Below, piece by piece: positions 63,650 through 64,000 of a DNA stretch of 64,000 bases. The notes under the pieces are model-generated. The model had not been told where the DNA came from. It did not search any database and saw only the letters and a list, made by a program, of their open reading frames with translations. The position numbers and the translations under genes are program-made. Position 1 is the first letter of the stretch; each line of letters begins with the position of its first letter. Source of the DNA: Euglena gracilis. Its lineage: Eukaryota; Euglenida; Euglenophyceae; Euglenales. The DNA lies in the NCBI GenBank assembly GCA_039621445.1, contig CP154954.1:28113037-28177036 (forward strand). Reading direction: 5' to 3'.

Positions 63650-64000
63650 AATTGTTTGCTTCCTTTGTCTTTTGCCTGCTGACGATGCTATTTGTTCCTC
63701 TGAATCTACAAAAATTTTGCAGAAAGGTTTCAAGTTGATATTGAAGTGTAGTCTGGTGCAAGTTTTTAGAAGTAGTTGGGTTTGTTTGTATCCCACATGC
63801 ATGTGGTTGCTGATACAACCGATAAATTTTGAGGATTTTTTAGATGGATTTTTTGTTGGTTGCACCAAAGACCAAAGACGGATATTCACAATCAACATCT
63901 GCGCTTGTGCTACAAGAAGGGATATTTTGGCAGTCTCTATCAAATAGCTTCTGGGTGGGAGTCAACTGGGCATTACCCTCTTGGCAACAACAATCAAAAA
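63650..64000. other. Window end, nothing assigned
   Basis: AT-rich sequence with short ORFs on both strands and no recognised motif. Confidence 0.35.

Overview
The window is nuclear DNA from a eukaryote, very probably a protist or alga with large introns. Coding blocks are short, frame-shifted against each other and separated by repeat-filled gaps. There are no operons, ribosome-binding sites or prokaryotic gene packing. Splice-like boundaries, a vertebrate-type telomere motif (TTAGGG) inside the sequence, an R2-like retrotransposon and many terminal-inverted-repeat (TIR) elements fit this. Several introns appear to begin with GC instead of GT. I cannot name the species; a dinoflagellate or another introner-rich alga is only a guess.

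Layout. (1) 0.3-20.6 kb, minus strand: exons of leucine-rich-repeat (LRR, RNI/NLRC3-like) genes. One gene may run from an F-box-like start exon at 20.6 kb to a stop at 5452; further LRR fragments lie at 5.1, 2.3 and 0.4 kb. (2) 22-31 kb: a repeat complex bounded by two inverted arms of about 560 bp. It holds a smaller TIR element with a PHD-finger gene remnant, 63-bp tandem repeats and an interstitial telomere tract. (3) 31-46.5 kb: retrotransposon and hAT transposon territory. It has one largely readable reverse transcriptase, several degraded relatives, and a hAT transposase remnant (BED finger at 37.5 kb, dimerisation domain at 39.3 kb). (4) 46.7-59.8 kb, plus strand: two tandem paralogues of a two-RRM RNA-binding protein. 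(5) 59.9-64 kb: more TIR elements and a few unassigned exon-like ORFs.

The most interesting feature links these parts. At least a dozen elements have TIRs that usually start CAG and end CTG, and are flanked by 8-bp target duplications, as hAT transposons are. Some lie exactly inside coding exons. In those the element ends read CAG|GC...AG|CCTG, so the TIR itself supplies a GC-AG intron. Splicing there leaves 8+7=15 extra nucleotides, exactly five codons, with a Gln-Pro signature, so the frame is kept whatever the insertion phase. The paralogous RRM genes act as filled-site and empty-site controls for each other. This looks like an introner system (transposons that create introns) built from hAT-like elements.

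Exon borders below are estimates from reading. Runs of C and G are so long that some frame breaks may be sequencing errors.
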